DNA from: Trema orientale
Lineage: Eukaryota > Streptophyta > Magnoliopsida > Rosales > Cannabaceae
Length of the DNA: 64,000 nt
Direction of reading: 5' to 3'
Assembly (NCBI GenBank): GCA_002914845.1
Contig: JXTC01000005.1
Location: 455,949-519,948 of the forward strand
The translations under genes and the position numbers were made by a program. Shown one piece after another: positions 60,401 to 64,000 of the stretch (positions are counted from its first letter, which is position 1; every line of letters starts with the position of its first letter). A model generated the notes under the pieces. It searched no databases and had not been told where the DNA came from. It worked only from the letters and a program-made list of their open reading frames with translations.

Positions 60401-63400
60401 ACTGAAATTTGCTCTTTATCAAACTTCTTTTCGTGTCCATGATTGGGCTCAATTTGGAGAGCACTAAACACCAGACGAATCCCCAATCTCAACTTTTCGA
60501 TTTCATTAACCAAGAATTCTGCTTCCACCTGTTGCTCAAGATTTTCACTCTCAAGTTCTGAGATGAGTTTGTCAGAGAACTTGGATGCCTCAACATGTTT
60601 CTGACATTCAAGGAGCAGAGAAAAATTCTTCTCCTCCAAATCTTCAATAAACTTCTGCAAGATGAAGATCTCAATCTGAGCATTTACAGCTCTATCTAGT
60701 TCCTCTTCAAATTCTTTCTTTCCCAATCTACTCTTTTCCTGTAAGATGTGGACATCATATTGTAAACCTGCCAATCTAGCCTCAGTCGACTGCATATAAC
60801 TTGAATGTTCTTGCTTTTCTACAAGAAGGGAACTGCGGAGTTCTTCAACCTGATGCACAGTGGATTCTTTCTCCTTCTCCAAGTCAGAATATTTCTCTTC
60901 TAATTTGTTAAACCTCTTTTCCAGTTTTCCCAGTCTTTGTTCAACATTTTCCAATTGGGACACCAAGATGCTTCTCTCGTTAAGAAGATTGGACTTCTCA
61001 TTGTTGAGCATCTGACACATTTCTTCTAAGCTCTTCGATTTTAACCTTAACTGTTCAAGCTCCAGATTAGCACCAGAGAGGGAATTCTCCAGCAAGGTGT
61101 TCTTTTTCAAGAGCCTTTGCATATTCTCTGTGACAATCTGTAACTGTGACAGTAGAGCAGCTTTTTCAGCAACGAGACTCGATTTTTCTCCCTGGAGAAA
61201 GTGGCAGGATTCTTGCAATTTTTTAACCTTTTCTCTTAAATCCTCCAACTCAATATTCAATCCTGACAGGGAGCCTTGCAGAATAGAATTCTCTGTTGAA
61301 AGTTTACCCATATCCTTCATCTTCTCATAAAGAACTTCTTTCTCATCTCTGTCTCTTTTACTGATCTCTTTCAGCTTTGAGTTCTCATCTTGCAAATCCT
61401 TTATAGATGACTCAAGGGATTCAGGGTTTAAACCAACTGAATCCACTTGCTTCATTATAGAGTGGTATCTATTTGTCAAGCTCTTTAATTCCTCATTTAC
61501 ATGCCCAATTTCCTGCTGAAGGGAGTCACTTTGGTCCTCTTTTCGTGCAACCTCATGTTCAAGTTTCTCTTTCATTTCTTTCAAGCTAAAGATTTCGTCT
61601 TGGAGATTCTTCAGCGAGATGGTGCTTGAAAGGCTGAGTTCGGAGAGACTCCTGTTTTCTTCCTTAACCCGTTGCATTTCTTCTTCCATGCCATTTTTGC
61701 ATATCTCCAGATCTTTCAACATTTGGAGCCCACTCTTAAGCTCCAATGCCAAGGCTTTTTGGTCCTCTTGAGATTGAGAATGCAACTTCTGCAGTGCTTG
61801 GAGAGTGGCTTCAACTTGCAGAAACCTTGAGTGCTCCTCTTGCATTAGGTTTTGGAATTTCTTCAATTCATCATTTTTTTCTGAAAGTTCTTGATCTTTC
61901 CTAGAAATCTTCTGCAACAAATCATCTGCTTCTGACCGTAGGGTTTGATTTGTTGTCTCCAACAGGACACATTGTTCTTCAGCACTTTTTAATCTTGCAG
62001 CTCCCATTAGAATTTCACCATTTAGTCGTTCTGCATTCACTTGAGCTTGAGAAATTTCAGCTTCCATCATAGCAATTATCTCCATGCACTGCTTGTACTG
62101 GAGAGCTGCAGCTTCTTTTTCTTCATTCAGGTTAGCAAGAGCTTTCTGTAGTGCTTCAACTTCAGCTTCTGCTCTTTGAATTTGCTCATTAAGTAATCTG
62201 GCATTTTCCTCAGCAAGTGAGATCTTAGATTCCAAAGCAGATATTTTCTCAAGACATTGTTTGTACCGAACAAGCCCCGCTTCCTTCTCAGCCTCTAATA
62301 TAGAAAGTTCTTGCTTAAGATTCTGACATTCAGTTTCTGCCCTACAAGCTCGTTCACTTTGTCCCTTTCCATCCTCTTCAGCTTGAGATAACAGAGTCTG
62401 CAGGTTAGATATCTTCTTTAAACACTGATTGAATTGAAGAAGACCAGCATCCCTCTCAGCTTCCAGTCCCGAAAGAGCTTCCTTCAATATTTTGATTTCA
62501 ATTTCAGCTTTACTTGCTCGTTCATCTAGTCGTCCAGCATCTTTTTGTGCATTATTAAGTTCTCTCTCCAGATTAGATAACTTCTCCACATTCTGCTGAT
62601 ATTGAAAAAGGAGAGTATCCTTTTCAGCTTGCACCTTTGCCAAAGTTTTCTTTAAGCTTTGAACCTCAGTTTCAGCTTTTGATGCACGTTCAGACTCAAA
62701 AAGGACCTGATTCTTGAGATTCTGGTTCCTACTTGATATCTGAGAAACATTATCTTCAAAATTTTGTCCACTCTCTTCTGCTTCAGGGAAATTTAGGCCT
62801 TTTCTTATTTTTCTATCTGCAACCTTGGAATTTTCTAGCACTGCTCCTCTTGAATTAAACATCTCATTCAGCTGTTTTAGACCCCTTTTGCTTGTCCCGG
62901 AGTCAGATTCTTCTGAATTCCCGCCATTGCTTTTAAATGTAAATAAGTTGGTTGAAGAGAGTCCCAATGCATCCTTATGCAAGTCATCTGGTTCAAGTAA
63001 TGCACGAACTGGATGCAGCATTTCTGGTGTATGGGGTTCAGCCTCAGGTCCCCCTGAAGAGCCTGACTGTGACTCATCACCAAGTGCATAAGGTAGTTGG
63101 TTGGGAAATGCTTCTGCCATAGTTCGATGGGCATGGCGCAGCTCCACAGTTGCATGATCATACCTCTCTGCTAATGCACGATAAGCTCGGTAGAACTCCT
63201 CGACCAACTTCATGAGTTCTGGACGTTTCTTGTAGTACATTTCTGCCCTCCTTGCAAAGGAATCAGCATCTTCTTCAATGAGCTTGATCATTGATTTCAC
63301 TTTGGCGTCCATGTCTGCATAAGACAATGCAGAGTTATGGTAAAGACAACTATGTTTATGCGTGCAGAAATAAGTTTTTTGAGAAAACCCAGAATTATGT

Positions 63401-64000
63401 TGTGGCACTAAATCCGTTTTTTTCTATAGAATATCAAATTAAAGAGAATAGGCATCTCTAACTTGACATAATTTTATCTTGCTGTTGTTCATCACTAGGA
63501 ACATGCTAGTTGGAATTTCAGTGATCCTGTTGAGAGCTAACTTATGGCTTTTTGTGGCATTTGAGACAAGCTGAAGTCCAATATAACCCTTCACAGCTAG
63601 TTTTTATTACTCCTTAAGTACAAGATGGAAACTAAGTAAAGAAAGGATAAGTTTATATGACTAAGACTGATACTGTACAAGTAGAACCAACAAAATTATC
63701 ATGAGAAGAGAACTATATCTTTGGTTCTAAGTAGGATTCAAAAGTACACCCAGTACATTCCTCTTGATCTCTATCCAACTAAAGTAATTCTCTAATACAT
63801 ATGTAAGGGAAGTCCAAAATATATATGATGATGAAAAAGCTCCATATCAGTATCCTACAAACAAGCACCATCAACAATTAACTGCTCTTTCAGATTTAAG
63901 TGACTACTTATTCTCTTTCTCTTATTTATTTGCCTTGCCAAGATACTAGTAAAGCTTTGAGAGCTTTTTGTAATTCTTAAGGTGAGATTAAGACATCATC
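57442..64000 (-). CDS. NET1: NETWORKED 1 (NET1) actin-binding coiled-coil protein, 5' end outside the window
   Basis: Visible coding exons are 63314-59032 and 58677-57442 (minus), joining in frame. They give about 1838 aa plus a start exon beyond 64000. Exon 2 opens with [20 protein letters not shown], then [20 protein letters not shown] and [14 protein letters not shown]: the second half of the NAB (NET actin-binding) domain. The missing exon should supply the first half with SRRLYSWWWDSHISPKNSKW. After about residue 180 nearly the whole protein is predicted coiled coil, with repeated QYKQC.E.I..LE/ISQA units at 62070-62560. The C-terminal end [18 protein letters not shown] is typical of NET1. 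The 31 codons upstream of 63314 that remain open are intron: TTATGCAG|ACATGG is a good acceptor. NET1 proteins link actin to the plasma membrane and plasmodesmata. Confidence 0.93.
63315..64000 (-). other. Intron 1 of the NET1 gene (partial)
   Basis: No sequence encoding the conserved WWWDSH motif is present to the right edge, so the first exon lies outside. The intron exceeds 680 bp. Confidence 0.7.

Noticed and set aside
63315-63408. N-terminal extension of the long NET1 ORF
   Set aside because: It reads open by chance through the intron. The family sequence begins at the AC-ATGGAC junction after a good acceptor, and the upstream residues match nothing in NET1.
1-64000. tRNA, rRNA, known microRNA precursors and CRISPR arrays
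   Set aside because: No cloverleaf other than the SINE head, no match to common plant microRNA sequences scanned from memory, and no spaced short repeats of CRISPR type, which would not be expected in a plant nucleus.

Overview
This is an AT-rich stretch of plant nuclear DNA, most likely from a eudicot. Its genes have short introns with GT-AG borders, its proteins belong to plant-only families (IQD, SULTR, NETWORKED, LRR-extensin), and the spaces between genes are full of MITEs, (TA)n, (GA)n and (CT)n tracts. The species cannot be named from the sequence alone.

Layout. Positions 1-10859 hold no recognisable gene. They contain a dispersed AT-rich repeat broken by two hAT-like insertions, three copies of a MITE that sits in (TA)n tracts, and a tRNA-derived SINE with a multiplied tail. 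An IQD calmodulin-binding gene lies at 10860-12676 (+). Positions 12677-36500 are a 24-kb gene desert made largely of nested DNA transposons: a MULE-type element at 15032-17628 with a hAT-like insertion inside it, a hAT-like element at 18512-20746 holding a second element that was later tandemly duplicated, and several long-TIR MITEs. The desert also holds one LTR element without coding capacity at 28720-33299, with 520-bp LTRs and a perfect 5-bp target duplication.

From 36.9 kb the window is gene-rich. A group 3 sulfate transporter (12 exons, +) converges on a TPR3-like TPR co-chaperone gene (8 exons, -). An intronless LRR-extensin-like gene (+) follows. Next are the ribosomal protein eS1/S3a gene (+) and a NETWORKED-1 actin-binding coiled-coil gene (-), which also converge. 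The first exon of the NET1 gene lies beyond the right edge. These are unrelated housekeeping, transport, cell-wall and cytoskeleton genes; nothing suggests a functional cluster.

The six gene models were joined by eye from splice sites and family knowledge. The four complete spliced and single-exon models (IQD, SULTR3, TPR3, LRX) keep a continuous reading frame from start to stop. The visible NET1 exons also stay in frame. The eS1 gene carries an ambiguous base (N) at 54821, where about 17-18 expected codons are missing, so that spot is probably an assembly collapse. I found no wholly new biological system. The most unusual material is in the mobile elements: nested insertions with readable target duplications, twin transposase-like modules in the MULE, a repeated hairpin in the LTR element, and MITEs that target microsatellites.
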